The translations under genes were made by a program, and so were the position numbers. From Sabellastarte sp. h YS-2021 (Eukaryota; Annelida; Polychaeta; Sabellida; Sabellidae), in contig OZ024935.1 in assembly GCA_964017235.1 (NCBI GenBank), forward strand, positions 36,001,596 to 36,065,595: 64,000 bases of DNA, written 5' to 3'. Positions 25,101-31,794 of this stretch are shown here, piece after piece; the stretch's first letter is position 1, and every line of letters starts with the position of its first letter. The notes under the pieces were generated by a model. It made no database searches, was not told the origin of the DNA, and was given only the letters and a program-made list of their open reading frames with translations.

Positions 25101-27575
25101 ATTTTTACAAACAACATTTGTGTGACCTTTATGCTGACTTACCTTGCTCTGTGCCTTGTTACCTTTAACTATGGTACAGATTGGCTTTGTACGCATGCAT
25201 TTGTCTTGAGGTACTTTTTGAGTACTTTTTACCTCCCTATCAGTGATATTCGCCTTATATTTATGGACTTGAGCACTGATTTTTGGTTGGTTTTGATGTT
25301 GAATGACCATTTTAGTTTTAACTTTGGCTTTACTGAGGACCTGAGCATAGGAGAGATTCGCGAATCTGTAGTAGTCTGCTCTCCAATTGCTACTGGGTCT
25401 AACTACATCACTTGAGTTATGTACAATTCTATCTTTAACTTTGGATTCAAATACTTGAGGATTCAATTTATTACTTGAAGCCTTACTGATATGGGAATTG
25501 ATAGGCACTGCAAATCTGCAGTGCCTTATTCGTTTTTTGAATCCTGACGCTTGTTTCTGCAATCTTTTAATGCATGTGAAAATCTTTTTCCCAAACTATA
25601 GCAGTGGGAACACCAGTGCTTATAAAGTTGGCCATTTGTAGTGTGGTCAGTTTTATGGCTGCACTTACCAGATTGAAAGTATTTACACATAACACCTTGG
25701 GACTCATTTTTTGTTCTGCCACTTTGACCTGTGCTTGAACTATTGGTGAGTACTTTTTGAGCATGTGCTCTTCTGAGACGGTCAAGTTTGTCAGAGTTTA
25801 GCCAATCTAGTTTACCTTCCTCCATTCTACAGAGGATTAGAGCATGTGCCCCTTTTGCTGAGGCCCAACCAAAATCTTGGGCGTCTTCCATTAAGTCAGA
25901 CATATAATCTAGCATTGCATTTTTGACCTTAGTACTTTTTTCCTCCCTAATGATGGCACAAAAACCTGCCATCCATTGGAAAGTTGTTAAACTGTCATAG
26001 GTTACTCTTGCTTTTGAGGTACCTGCCAGTACATAATTTTGAGGCCAAGGAATTTGCTGCTTAACTGTAATGTTATCATTAGTAGCTCTTTGTGACTTGA
26101 ACTTACCTTGTTCATTGATCTTTGTGAGTTCCTGAAGTCTGAGGTCAACAGCCTCCTGTATGTGTTTTGATGATTTTAAATATTTGACGGTGGGTATGAC
26201 GGCGTCGTCTCCAGCGTCACTGTCCTCATCACCATCTTGAGAGGGTGGACTGCTCACATTCAGGGGGCTGCTTGTAGTCACAGCTGATTGTACCTGAAGC
26301 TGTTCCTCAGTCCTGTCAATCCTCTGCTCAATTGCAGACAACCTACAACTAACAGCATTAAGCGCATTAAGAATCTGTGAACTTTCATCTTTAGTGTGAT
26401 CAGAAACAGTAGCCGAAGTACTTGAAGTACTTTGTTCCATTATCTGACATTTGCTGCCAACGGGCCGTTTGTGTTGACCATTATATTTTGAACAATGAAA
26501 TACTTTGGGCATGGTTACTATTTCCCACTATAGTAGCAATACAAGTTGATGGGGCAATACAAACAATACTAAGCAATACTACTTTGAACACGAATTACAT
26601 AATAGAATTCAATACTGACAAGTGAAACTCCCGTCCACTCACCTACATACAAGATTTAAAACATAAACAGAATACCTCCGTGATATGTACACTGTAGGAC
26701 GGCAATATGTCAACAAACTGAAATACTAAATGAAAATACTAATACTACGTTACTGAAAGCACCAATGACAACTATTACATAATAGAATTCAGTAATGACA
26801 AGTAAAAGCCCCCGTCAACTCACCCACATACCAAATTTAAAACATAAACAGACTACCTCCGTGATATGTACACTATAGGACGCCAATATATAAAACAGAC
26901 TAAAATACTAAATGAAAAATACTAATACTACGCTACTGAAGGCACAAAAGACAACATAAAATTTTTTACTGATACATAATACTGTAAAAATGGCGTCCTG
27001 TTAGTTCGACTTCCCTCTCAAGAGTGAAGAACTAATGGCTTAGGTGGGAAATTTTTAATGAAAGGTTAATGGTCATCCAATAGTATGATAGTAGGACAAA
27101 CAAGAAGTACCTTTATTAAGGAACTGGAGCAATGAAATGTGTGGTACTTCTTGTACCCCACCCCCACATTTCTCTACATTTTACCTTGAAATAATGTTTA
27201 ATTTTTGCAGAACAGCAAAAAATATTCAAGTTTAAAGTTTCACTGGACCAAGTTGCTGCTGTTCAGCTAATGTTCTCACTGACCATTAATTTCTGGTGTA
27301 ATATTTTAAAAGTTGTAAATTATTGCAATTTCCTGACAGTAACACTTTTCGTGTGTACAACTGCCACTTCTCCTAAAAATTGTTATTCTTTTATGAATTA
27401 CTTTAAGTTGCTGGGGCGAAAAATCAAAGAATCAACTGACACAGCTTTTAGAGGGATGACATATGCAGGGATTGCAGTCACAGTTTGTTGGGTTGTCCTG
27501 GGAATAGCCTGTTTGGTCTGGCAATATTTTCAGCAGCGCAAGATGTCAAACAAGATTCATTCTCTGAAGGGTTAG
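6781..27575 (+). CDS. Glutamate-receptor-like channel with K+-selective filter (8-exon gene model)
   Basis: Proposed exons are 6781-7192, 7792-7922, 8920-9014, 9507-9660, 9911-9974, 19117-19251, 21645-21772 and 27408-27575. All joins are GT-AG and in phase, giving 428 codons. Layout: signal peptide (1-17), S1-like lobe (about 20-155), helix M1 (161-181), P-loop WEGIWWAFVTMTTVGYGDRSP (199-219), pore helix (226-250), S2-like lobe (265-385) and helix M4 (392-411). S2 has LQGSREEIL and DGILLDTY, which align by eye with the iGluR segments holding the ligand-contacting Ser and acidic residue (Ser271, Asp308). The filter is that of K+ channels; the iGluR SYTANLAAF motif is absent. Known precedents of the layout are Synechocystis GluR0 and rotifer AvGluR1. 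Ligand and selectivity are inferred. The exon 8 boundary is the weakest point. AATAAA follows the stop directly. Confidence 0.72.
7160..7560 (+). repeat. Decayed tandem repeat of the exon 1 tail and splice donor
   Basis: The exon 1 end (ATACCAGTGATCGAAAGTCC plus AGGTGAGT) recurs about five more times at 55-90 base spacing. Later units read TACTAGTCATAGAGAATATC, TTCTAGCCATAGAAAGTCCA, TATCAGTCATGGAAAGTCCA, TATCAGTCATAAGAAATCCA and TATTAGTCATAGAAACACC, each followed by a T-rich tract and CAAG or CTTAG. Several units keep a GTGAG or ATGAG at the donor position. The same array begins after the second gene's exon 1 (63840-64000), so it predates the duplication. Confidence 0.7.
7792..7922 (+). CDS. 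Channel gene copy 1, exon 2: end of S1 and helix M1
   Basis: The acceptor is TTCCCACTAG at 7782-7791 and the donor TTG|GTAAGT. The split Gly codon is restored, giving GAVILVEDKSQGKYIL and then the 21-residue helix WPFALLVFSSALLAGIIIWIL. Confidence 0.8.
8920..9014 (+). CDS. Channel gene copy 1, exon 3: pore helix and first half of the filter
   Basis: The acceptor is CAATTTCAG and the donor GG|GTAGGT. It encodes DHQRNTDDFPEPFLKG and then SWEGIWWAFVTMTTV. The intron falls inside the Gly codon of TVG, so the selectivity filter is split between exons 3 and 4. Confidence 0.85.
9507..9660 (+). CDS. Channel gene copy 1, exon 4: filter YGD and inner pore helix
   Basis: The acceptor is GAGCTAG and the frame continues G-YGDRSPRSIPGRIFG, then the helix LLWMFVGIIMMSIFTATLTL and FASDQAEEATINGSM. 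The donor is ATG|GTACTA. YGDRSP after TTVG is diagnostic of K+ channel pores. Confidence 0.88.
9911..9974 (+). CDS. Channel gene copy 1, exon 5: start of S2-like lobe
   Basis: The acceptor is TTGTTTGTAG and the donor AAAA|GTAGGT. It encodes LGVLQGSREEILAIKGGAQVK. GVLQGS followed by a charged helix resembles the first strand and helix of iGluR S2. Confidence 0.75.
10430..10620 (+). repeat. Inverted terminal repeat of the DIRS1-like element (left)
   Basis: It is the reverse complement of 13738-13925 at roughly three-quarters identity by eye, with shared words GAAACTTATTACC (as GAAAACTTATTACC here), TTTAGCACTGGTGCA, AATCTATCA and GAGCTCTTCCTC. Confidence 0.6.
11043..11830 (-). pseudogene. DIRS1-like tyrosine recombinase remnant
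   Basis: The frame at 11823-11548 reads LNLKKRHLFTWKTVFLLAIA and LGKKCSEIHAW, matching the motif around the first catalytic Arg of DIRS1 recombinases, although the Arg itself appears to be replaced (GKKCSEIH for GKRRSEIH). At about 11300-11150 shifted frames give AHDVRAFASSK-like sequence, HWKSHNTFTRFYLKD, with the H-x-x-R block and the C-terminal Tyr. Interrupted, not functional. Confidence 0.65.
12278..12700 (-). pseudogene. DIRS1-like reverse transcriptase remnant
   Basis: The frame at 12695-12504 reads DLLPKGPIAIIQKEESLGFY, SCLFLVSKSDNRWRPVINL, the conserved N-terminal block of DIRS-type RTs. A shifted continuation at about 12470-12280 includes FTDLTYVYLHMSIHP and QKYLRFCHQG. The catalytic YxDD is not seen intact. 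Confidence 0.65.
12950..13600 (-). pseudogene. DIRS1-like gag remnant
   Basis: The clearest frame (13425-13006) includes SKAYADLVAYFISSLTNLVLL and RNDVYLHHAQPNQD, a pattern I associate with DIRS1 ORF1 proteins (two helices and then LLRRD..L). Its start is not preserved and the end runs out of frame. The assignment rests on this short match and on position upstream of the RT. Confidence 0.5.
13738..13925 (-). repeat. Inverted terminal repeat of the DIRS1-like element (right)
   Basis: Partner of 10430-10620. In minus orientation it is the 5' end of the element, upstream of the gag remnant. It ends near the ACCGGTGGTTT-like motif seen on the minus strand at about 13900-13912. Confidence 0.6.
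14563..14755 (-). repeat. 3' LTR, shortened
   Basis: It matches the two ends of 18587-18952: TTGTGAAAAGATGTCACTAA, GTGGATTCTGTGGTTG, CCTGTTACAAGCACTT and GGTCGGGAGATGCT. About 170 bases of the central part are missing or replaced compared with the other LTR. Confidence 0.7.
14825..15175. repeat. Minisatellite inside the LTR retrotransposon
   Basis: About six degenerate units carry ACAGTTCTTTGACATGTAGA then ACAATGTTGATAATCCCTCT, spaced roughly 45-75 bases. Units 1 and 2 (14826 and 14887) are nearly identical; later ones keep ACAGTT and AACAATGTT. It lies between the TatD fragment and the 3' LTR. Confidence 0.6.
15185..15469 (-). pseudogene. TatD-family nuclease, C-terminal fragment
   Basis: The frame at 15469 reads FGFTANLLQQDYHPELGKVV, QHLELDQILLETDSAYLIAP. 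After a shift near 15330 it continues HSKCSCNNPYGLEEVARRVA and QLKDTTVKEELQVTSQNTND. LLETDSPYL, NPYGL and the final helices are hallmarks of the TatD metal-dependent DNase/exonuclease C-terminus; the Asp of ETDS is a metal ligand. The N-terminal HxH and central His ligands are missing. It sits inside the LTR retrotransposon between gag and 3' LTR. Confidence 0.7.
15470..15728. mobile_element. MITE with GGGGGGCATGCCCCCC palindrome
   Basis: About 260 bases bounded by AGTGGATCCAGGGGGGTTCA on the left and, inverted, AATCAGGGGTTGATCCAGCC on the right. Near the right end is the 16-base perfect palindrome GGGGGGCATGCCCCCC (about 15620-15635). It separates the gag fragment from the TatD fragment. Both flanks hold ATTAT, possibly a target-site duplication. 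The superfamily is not assigned. Confidence 0.5.
15729..16956 (-). pseudogene. Gag-like protein: helix-hairpin-helix plus coiled coil
   Basis: Reading from 16956, MGTKTVHIEDATKADLLSI, KSIGEAKADRILNLRK and LTLHDLQKSKVVSNSVIKKL form a helix-hairpin-helix of the ComEA type in the first 65 residues. A Ser/Glu-rich linker and a long coiled coil follow, in three frames joined by shifts near 16330 and 16030. The last piece (15977-15726) is heptad-like (LHRDLDDLAEQVKDVKREVQ). A HHH plus coiled coil at the head of an LTR element is unusual for a gag, but the position after PBS and leader argues for it. A captured host gene is the alternative. Confidence 0.55.
16957..18569 (-). other. AT-rich untranslated leader of the LTR retrotransposon
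   Basis: About 1.6 kb between primer site and gag start, rich in A and T, with no supported frame. A minus-strand frame at 17871-18137 looks like random low-complexity translation. Confidence 0.4.
18570..18586 (-). promoter_or_regulatory. Putative tRNA primer-binding site
   Basis: The minus strand reads CTGGTACCAGAAGTGTG directly after the 5' LTR. TGG at this position is the usual complement of a tRNA CCA end. Which tRNA primes is not determined. Confidence 0.55.
18587..18952 (-). repeat. 5' LTR
   Basis: 366 bases. On the minus strand it starts TGAAGTGACGAAAAGC and ends CTTTTCACAACA, so it is bounded TG...CA. The direct repeat TATTTCCTGTTACC occurs twice near 18887-18908. Confidence 0.7.
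19117..19251 (+). CDS. Channel gene copy 1, exon 6: core of S2-like lobe
   Basis: The acceptor is TTCAATATAG and the donor GATA|GTAAGT. It reads NYTKLTHMKGDLLDKKIDG, ILLDTYHARFSVKLMTRLEE and AAFIED. LLDTY matches the position of the amine-binding acidic residue in iGluRs. It starts and ends in phase 1, fitting exons 5 and 7. Confidence 0.75.
19558..19682. repeat. Cluster of four GTCCATTTCATGAAATGGAC-like palindromes
   Basis: Near-perfect palindromes occur at 19561-19580, 19589-19610, 19619-19640 and 19657-19679, each of about 20 bases around TTTCATGAAA. They lie in intron 6, 300 bases after exon 6. No protein or RNA function is evident. Confidence 0.6.
20745..21605. repeat. Possible TIR element with GGCCATTTCAAAA ends
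   Basis: Near the left end are TTGGTCGTTTTAAAACGACC (within a 22-base perfect palindrome, 20779-20800) and TTTTGGCCATTTTCAAAA. Near the right end the inverted words ATTTTGAAATGGCCAACAGC and CATTTTGAAATGGTC occur. The arms are short and noisy, so the boundaries are approximate. Confidence 0.3.
21645..21772 (+). CDS. Channel gene copy 1, exon 7: end of S2-like lobe
   Basis: The acceptor is CCTTTCACTAG. It reads STFFGIILQNQTYEIQQCF, MRETSKSKDKLLRDLFEKRA and IRKQ; TFFGIIL resembles the FGIAL strand of iGluR S2. The donor GTCTGA is weak, and the frame reaches a stop two codons later if not spliced, so a truncated isoform is possible. Confidence 0.7.
22564..23586 (-). CDS. Tyrosine recombinase of YR element copy 1
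   Basis: 340 codons, open. It has an N-terminal SAM-like core-binding domain (about 25-115; TDRNYTSMFRLFLAF, ANHMSAIKAKLSLFG) and a catalytic domain with Arg163 (FSFLRLSNL), Lys201 (IKWSKT), His281-x-x-Arg284 (TFHAFRRSGAT), His304 (SHGTW) and the nucleophile candidate Tyr315 (CVWRYIT). The full R-K-HxxR-H-Y set is present, so the enzyme may be catalytically competent. In DIRS and Ngaro elements it integrates a circular DNA intermediate instead of a DDE integrase. It overlaps pol by 13 bases. Confidence 0.82.
   Translation of the reverse strand: MVHLMFLYSVGLHPSIVKLLHLGLQKTHMAFRPATDRNYTSMFRLFLAFTVFMKLSIFQLTPLILIAYLQFLESNQFSPSAMANHMSAIKAKLSLFGISAKIFDDQRIKYFHKAMILHQPFKVQLKKIIDIDTLQLIVRACDSMYMGQVFKAVYTLAYFSFLRLSNLVPHTTPQFSPLYHLARADIIFSHPGIQVLIKWSKTMQTRNVVKILKIPHLGSNPICPVTAIKNLLAITPGSNNHPLFQYKTSRGWVPLTDTQVRRHFRLVLKKLNLATSKLTFHAFRRSGATYAFNANVDLQHIQSHGTWTSECVWRYITLDHQGSDQVASTFKRQLYIPTSH
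23574..25562 (-). pseudogene. RT polyprotein of YR element copy 1, one nonsense codon and RNase H deletion
   Basis: A single frame runs from 25562 to 23574, broken only by TGA at 24138-24140 where copies 2 and 3 encode Gly (DLLG). It has an N-terminal spacer, WDHYLQDYWDRQLPLLIRFG, then RT motifs: NLHISPMMTREK, RRVIIYLSFPQG, LYKVDISRAFRHV (first catalytic Asp), LPFGYRNGSALFQRLSD, NYIDDILGI (catalytic YIDD-like box) and LNCLGIMIDT. After QLQS the frame jumps straight to INLKVTHIPGKVNIIADLLS, so about 190 residues covering the thumb and most of RNase H are missing in frame. The final RNase H Asp (ADLLSRW) remains. Confidence 0.75.
25526..26512 (-). CDS. Gag-like protein of YR element copy 1
   Basis: 328 codons, intact. 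The N-terminus has a Cys/His-rich start (MPKVFHCSKYNGQHKRPVGS), then a short coiled coil (SCRLSAIEQRIDRTEEQL). A conserved core (residues about 155-245) has WPQNYVLAG, TYDSLTTFQWMAGFCAIIRE, AMLDYMSDLMEDAQDFGWAS and AHALILCRMEEGKLDWL. A C-terminal zinc-binding region follows, with CKYFQSGKCSHKTDH and HWCSHCYSLGKRF. The core is shared with copies 2 and 3 (QWMVGFC, QWMAGFC), which defines it as the gag of this family. The stop lies inside the start of pol. Nucleic-acid binding is inferred from the Cys/His pattern. Confidence 0.75.
   Translation of the reverse strand: MPKVFHCSKYNGQHKRPVGSKCQIMEQSTSSTSATVSDHTKDESSQILNALNAVSCRLSAIEQRIDRTEEQLQVQSAVTTSSPLNVSSPPSQDGDEDSDAGDDAVIPTVKYLKSSKHIQEAVDLRLQELTKINEQGKFKSQRATNDNITVKQQIPWPQNYVLAGTSKARVTYDSLTTFQWMAGFCAIIREEKSTKVKNAMLDYMSDLMEDAQDFGWASAKGAHALILCRMEEGKLDWLNSDKLDRLRRAHAQKVLTNSSSTGQSGRTKNESQGVMCKYFQSGKCSHKTDHTTNGQLYKHWCSHCYSLGKRFSHALKDCRNKRQDSKNE
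26592..26951 (-). repeat. Two-unit tandem repeat in the 5' leader of YR copy 1
   Basis: Unit 1 (26592-26761) and unit 2 (26776-26951) both begin ATTACATAATAGAATTCA and share AACATAAACAGA, CTACCTCCGTGATATGTACA and ATACTAATACTACG, about 90% identical by eye. Such leader repeats could hold promoter or packaging sequence. Confidence 0.7.
27100..27154. repeat. 12-base inverted repeat near the edge of YR copy 1
   Basis: ACAAGAAGTACC (27100-27111) pairs perfectly with GGTACTTCTTGT (27143-27154) across 31 bases. It lies at the 5' side of copy 1 (minus orientation), about 60 bases before the candidate acceptor at 27210 of the channel gene. Confidence 0.55.
27408..27575 (+). CDS. Channel gene copy 1, exon 8: final helix M4 and C-terminus
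   Basis: The frame is LLGRKIKESTDTAFRGM, then the helix YAGIAVTVCWVVLGIACLVW and a basic tail ending at TAG (27573-27575). The chosen acceptor (TACTTTAAG at 27399-27407) joins in phase 0 with exon 7. The same frame is open back to 27213, and a better-looking acceptor, TTTTTGCAG (27202-27210), would need a different phase. The helix is solid; the start is not. Confidence 0.6.
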   Translation: MLGRKIKESTDTAFRGMTYAGIAVTVCWVVLGIACLVWQYFQQRKMSNKIHSLKG

Positions 27576-27581
27576 AATAAA

Positions 27582-29720
27582 CAGTATTCTTTACAATAGC
27601 AATTCAGAAGCAAAGAACTTTTGTGTTTTGTTTTAATATAACATGCCTTTGTGTCAGGTTCAGATTGACTTCAGAGCAGTGAATGCCAGATTTGAACTAG
27701 ACGTTCATTGGACCTCCTGAGGTCATGGATCAGAATCTTCAGTAACTTCTGAAAATAAGTGGGGAAGCTGGTACCCACAACTGTTTATACTATTATTTTA
27801 TTGTTGTGGTGGTTTTAAGGAGGAATTCTTTGTCGGGCTAATCTTAGCAAGAGGTTATGTATACAAAATCAAGATCTTTGATGAGTCCCTTTAAATTTTT
27901 GAAAAAAATAGTAATGAAAGGGTTAGTTATCAGGTTGCATGTGTGATGTAGCAAGCGAGTTTCAGAATAATGAAATTCTTCTATGGTAGAGCGATTAACA
28001 ACAGTTGACTTTCTTTTATTTTCAAAAAATATAAGTTTAGGCATTTATCTTGTGACAGTCCAAAAATATGTATACAGCTATTTTAGACCAAAATTGAAGA
28101 GCACATACAAGACCAAACATTTTGCTGACTAATTTGAAAAAATTGAGAAAAATTTGGATAAAACTTCTTGGATAACCTGAACAGCTGTATTTCATTAAAC
28201 TTCAAAGGTTTTAAGAAATTGCAGTTAATTATAGTAAAACTTGTTACAATCACCTATGCAATGATTTGTATGTTTTGTATTCTGTGGACCTAAGTTAAAT
28301 ATACTTTACATGGTGAACAAGTTCTTGTCATACACTTTTGCCACAATTTATTGTTATCTCCAACGTGAGTACTGGCTAATAAAATTTAGTTGTTTTTTTT
28401 TTAATCTGTACTACAGCTTAAACTCTCTATACCGGACAGTGTTCTGATTTCAGTTTTATTGAAGTAAGTGTAAATAATTTTTTATATTGTTTCAATATAG
28501 TTTTAATTGACATTTGCTGTAGAAAAGGGAATAATTTGTTTATTAAACCAATGATTTACAGTATAACTTTCAGAAAATTAAAAACAGTCCAAATAATCTG
28601 GATTTATTTGTCACTATTATTTCTAACTACCTTAAATAGAACATCAAATAATACTTGGTTTTATTTGACCAAAACACTGAGACATATTTTTCCTATTCCT
28701 CACAGTGGAGAAGCTGGGGGAGAAAAATATTTTTGCACAGTCCCTCTTCATTTTTATTACATTAAAAATCCACACAGAAATGGATAAGAAAGTTACAAGA
28801 TAAAGTTTTTATATTTACTGATGCCCCTAAATACTTGACAAGCTTTTTCAACCTCATTCTTTAGATGAGAACTCCTTTCACTTGTTTTTTTATCCACACA
28901 AAATGGTGAATAATAAAACACATCCCCCGTCAAGCATATACAAAAAATATATATCACTAAAGAAAATGACTAAAATAATACTAGTTCTACTCATTTATTC
29001 AATATTATCATAACCATGATTTATATATATATTTCCTGTATATCATTCACCAAGTTTTCCTATGTGCTGTGTAATATCAGTGTTTTTTTCCTATTTTGTT
29101 CAGTTGAGGAATGGAACGGAAATCATAATGCAACTGATGTATCAAGAATCCCTAACAAACAAAAAACAGTGACCTGAAATATATTGATATAGCAACGATA
29201 CATTACCAAAAAAAAAAAAAAAAATGCTAAGAAGTGTGTGTCAGTTGAAGCCTGCAGTAGAATAGACTCAGTGTTGCTTGACTCATAACTATAAAATAAG
29301 ATAAACATGGATGTTGTGTTTTTCTTTTACACTAATTATAATACAGTCGATTTTTTTCTTACACATACCTATAAGTTGTTGTATTTTGGATAGATAATAC
29401 AAAAAGTGCAAAAATAGAAGTACAAATGCTTTTTTCAATGTATCTAGCATATACTATTTCAGTTAACTTAACCATACATTTCAAGGTGTAAAGCACACAC
29501 TATACCATAAAAAGTTATGTGCCATAATTACCTGAAGTTTCATCAAACAGGTACCATTGCGATCTGAATATGGTTTCAGGATTTCAGATGTTTGTTCAGG
29601 AAATTATTTAAAATGAATTTCAGAATTTTTGTTTTCAATTGTTCTGTGTTTCCGATAATAAAATAATCTTTGCTGACATTTCTTTTTTTATAAGTTATAC
29701 ACATTCAAAGTCATGTATAC
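27582..29720. other. 3' flank of channel gene copy 1; no further gene seen
   Basis: AATAAA at 27576-27581 directly follows the stop codon. The rest is AT-rich with an A tract at 29208-29223. Short frames at 28536-28787 and 29123-29308 have no recognisable domain. Nothing else is supported. Confidence 0.4.
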
Positions 29721-29723
29721 ACT

Positions 29724-30570
29724 CCCAGTACACATTTTTGAGGTTTGCAAACGTTTGCTTGTTTATTTGGGGTTTTATGTCGCTTTCAACACTGTACAGG
29801 TCTTATCACGACGGGTAGTCGGAAGGGCAGAAGAATCCAGTACATACAGTTCGTCAGGGTTCTGTGCTGTAAACTGCCGATCAAGGGCAAGCAACTATAA
29901 GCTTTCCCACTTGAGGCCATGCTGGGAACCGAACCCCAGCCTCAGAGTTGGGAGGCGAGAGTGTTACCACTCTGCCACAGTGGCCCCTTGCAAACATTTG
30001 CAGGGAAACATTCGGTAATGGTTTGAAAATGATGGGTATGAAAACCATTTATAATAAAACGTTATCAAAATGTTTTATCCGTACCATCTAGTAAACGTTC
30101 AATGAGAAATGTTAGAAAAACGTTACAAATGAACATTACAATGTCTCAAAAGTATTACTTTAGCATTGCTTAGCAATATTAAACTCAATTGGGGTCAGAG
30201 GTTAAAGAGTTTCTGGGTTGCTCACCAATGAAAATATTATTTTTATGTGTATAATTGTAAGATAGTGGCTTCAGAATTATGCTCTCATTCAATTCTTACT
30301 TCTAGGCATTGCATATGGGGTAATTTGACAAAGTCCTCTAACATCCCCTATTTTGCTCACCACCATCTATGTTTGCAAATGTTTGAAGGTTAATTCTGAA
30401 AACATGGGTACAAAAATGTTTGTGATAGAATATTAAGACATTTGATAGAAAGCTTTTCAATACTGTTTTAAAATGATGAGAATAAAAACCAGTTACTATT
30501 AAATGCTTGTAAACATTTTCAGGGCAAACACCTACAAAACATTGTCAACATGTTATCAAGATTTTTTTTA
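29724..30570. mobile_element. Diverged copy of the AT-rich TIR repeat, split by a SINE
   Basis: The segment 30180-30400 matches 51500-51720 (GATAGTGGCTT, GCTCTCATTCAATTCTTA against GCGCTCATTCAATTCTTA, ATCCCCTATTTTGCTCACC against ATCCCCTATTATTGCTCACC). Both are flanked by AAACATTT/AAATGTTT-rich sequence. The left part (29724-29758) is separated by the SINE at 29759-29987. Ends are uncertain. Confidence 0.5.
29759..29987 (-). mobile_element. tRNA-derived SINE, family 1
   Basis: The minus strand starts GGGGCCACTGTGGCAGAGTG, a tRNA-like head with A box (TGGCAGAGTGGTAACACT) and B box (GGTTCGGTTCCC), and ends in GAAAGCGACATAAAACCCC. Target-site duplication: TTGCAAACGTTTGC (29745-29758) and TTGCAAACATTTGC (29988-30001), one mismatch. 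Confidence 0.8.
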
Positions 30571-30925
30571 CCAACACTTAGTGCAAAAGCTTGCGATCCT
30601 GGTGGTAAAGTCGCCCAATCTGGAGTGGTTACTAATGCAACAGGAAACTTCTGATGACCAGACCTTTTGACAAGCCTCTGTTGCTGACCTGCAGGCAGAC
30701 TGAGAATGACATGCAAGCATTAATAATGACTTTGTACTATAGTACCATCCCTCATCTGGAAATATTTCTAGCATCATGCAGGTTGTGAAGATATCTACAG
30801 AGAACTTTCAGCACTGTACCATTTGCATCCCCTAATACTTGGCACAAGTATCACCACCATTCAGTCCATGGGCAGAGAACAGATGAACCCATGATGTAAA
30901 CCTTTTAACACATTCACTGATAACA
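30571..30925. other. Unassigned, possible transposon remnant
   Basis: Overlapping minus-strand frames at 30519-30777 give readable but unrecognised peptides. No conserved motif is seen. The region leads into the BESS-like remnant and may belong to the same element. Confidence 0.25.
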
Positions 30926-30927
30926 AT

Positions 30928-31340
30928 TTGTGCTTCGATGTATGGGGGTGTTCCAATGGGGCACTCTTGCTGGAAAAAATGCTTCCAGAGTCGTTTAGGA
31001 TTGCTTGTAGTTTCTTAACTTGTCAAGGTGGGTCGGCAAACTATCAAACATGCCTGACATCTGAAGTTGAAAATTTGGAGGAAGGAGAATTTCAGACTTT
31101 CACAAATGAGGCAGTTAAACTTTTAAGAGGGACCAGTCAGTTACAGCAACCCACATTTTAGAGGAGTTCCACAGTAGCCACAGCAGCCAGCAGCCTCTGC
31201 TAGGGAATATTCCAGAATCCCAGATGCCAGCTTGGTCAAACAACCAGCTCAACAGAGTGCAAAGTATGCACAGGTGCCCAGACAAAAGCAACAACCCGGC
31301 GGGCCACAGGCTTCCTACGTAGTTGTTGATGACTAACAAC
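30928..31340 (+). pseudogene. BESS-like DNA-binding protein remnant (Harbinger ORF2-like)
   Basis: The frame includes CLTSEVENLEEGEFQTFTNE and AVKLLRG, then a Gln/Pro-rich tail in shifted frames. The same block, YLHSEIENLEERDYG, occurs at 59330-59373 next to a Harbinger transposase. It resembles the C-terminal BESS motif of MADF-BESS proteins, which often accompany PIF/Harbinger transposases. The N-terminal Myb/MADF part is not seen. Confidence 0.45.
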
Positions 31341-31794
31341 CTGGAACTTCATGACACCTACATTTCATCATCAGCCTGACCAAGACCTTCTAACCCACCA
31401 TCAGTAGAGTATGTCACAGACTCCCTGTCACGGACTCTCCAGCATTTTTAGGAATCTACAGCCAGTTATGAGCTACCAGCAAATGGATACAACTCAATCG
31501 TTTATAACCAAGTGACCCTCATCAACACAATGCCTCTCCTCCAACCACCCAGCAGCAGGAGCCTCCTCAGCAGCCAGCCCCACAGCAATCATTGGAGCCC
31601 AAGCAACAGCTGTAGTAGACTTACTGAACCTACCTACAAAAGGTCCTTTTCATGACAACTGCTTAATTCATAGGACCTTGTCACTACCACCTGAATCGTC
31701 CAAAAACAATTAACAAGCTGAATGTTTAAAAAACACCCCCCGCCAAAACAAAAAACATTACTCTACCCACACCAAACTTAGTGATCTTAGTGAG

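Larger units (their letters stand above)
22245..27160 (-). mobile_element. DIRS/Ngaro-like YR retrotransposon, copy 1 (best preserved)
   Basis: Inserted in intron 7. On the minus strand it has gag (26512-25526), pol (25562-23574) and a tyrosine recombinase (23586-22564) with short overlaps of 37 and 13 bases, so translation was probably coupled or frameshifted. Upstream of gag is a two-unit tandem repeat (26592-26951). The 3' flank at 22245-22560 has GTCACC/GGTGAC words but no clear B1-A2-B2 set, so termini are approximate. Only one nonsense codon interrupts pol, and gag and YR are open, so it is younger than copies 2 and 3. It lacks most of RNase H. Confidence 0.75.

Noticed and set aside
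25008-25415. Plus-strand frame of 135 codons
   Set aside because: It is antisense to the pol frame of YR copy 1, which has clear homology to copies 2 and 3.
27211-27270. Exon 8 starting at 27211 in phase 0
   Set aside because: It meets a stop at 27268-27270 and misses the final membrane helix; only the frame through 27408 keeps it.
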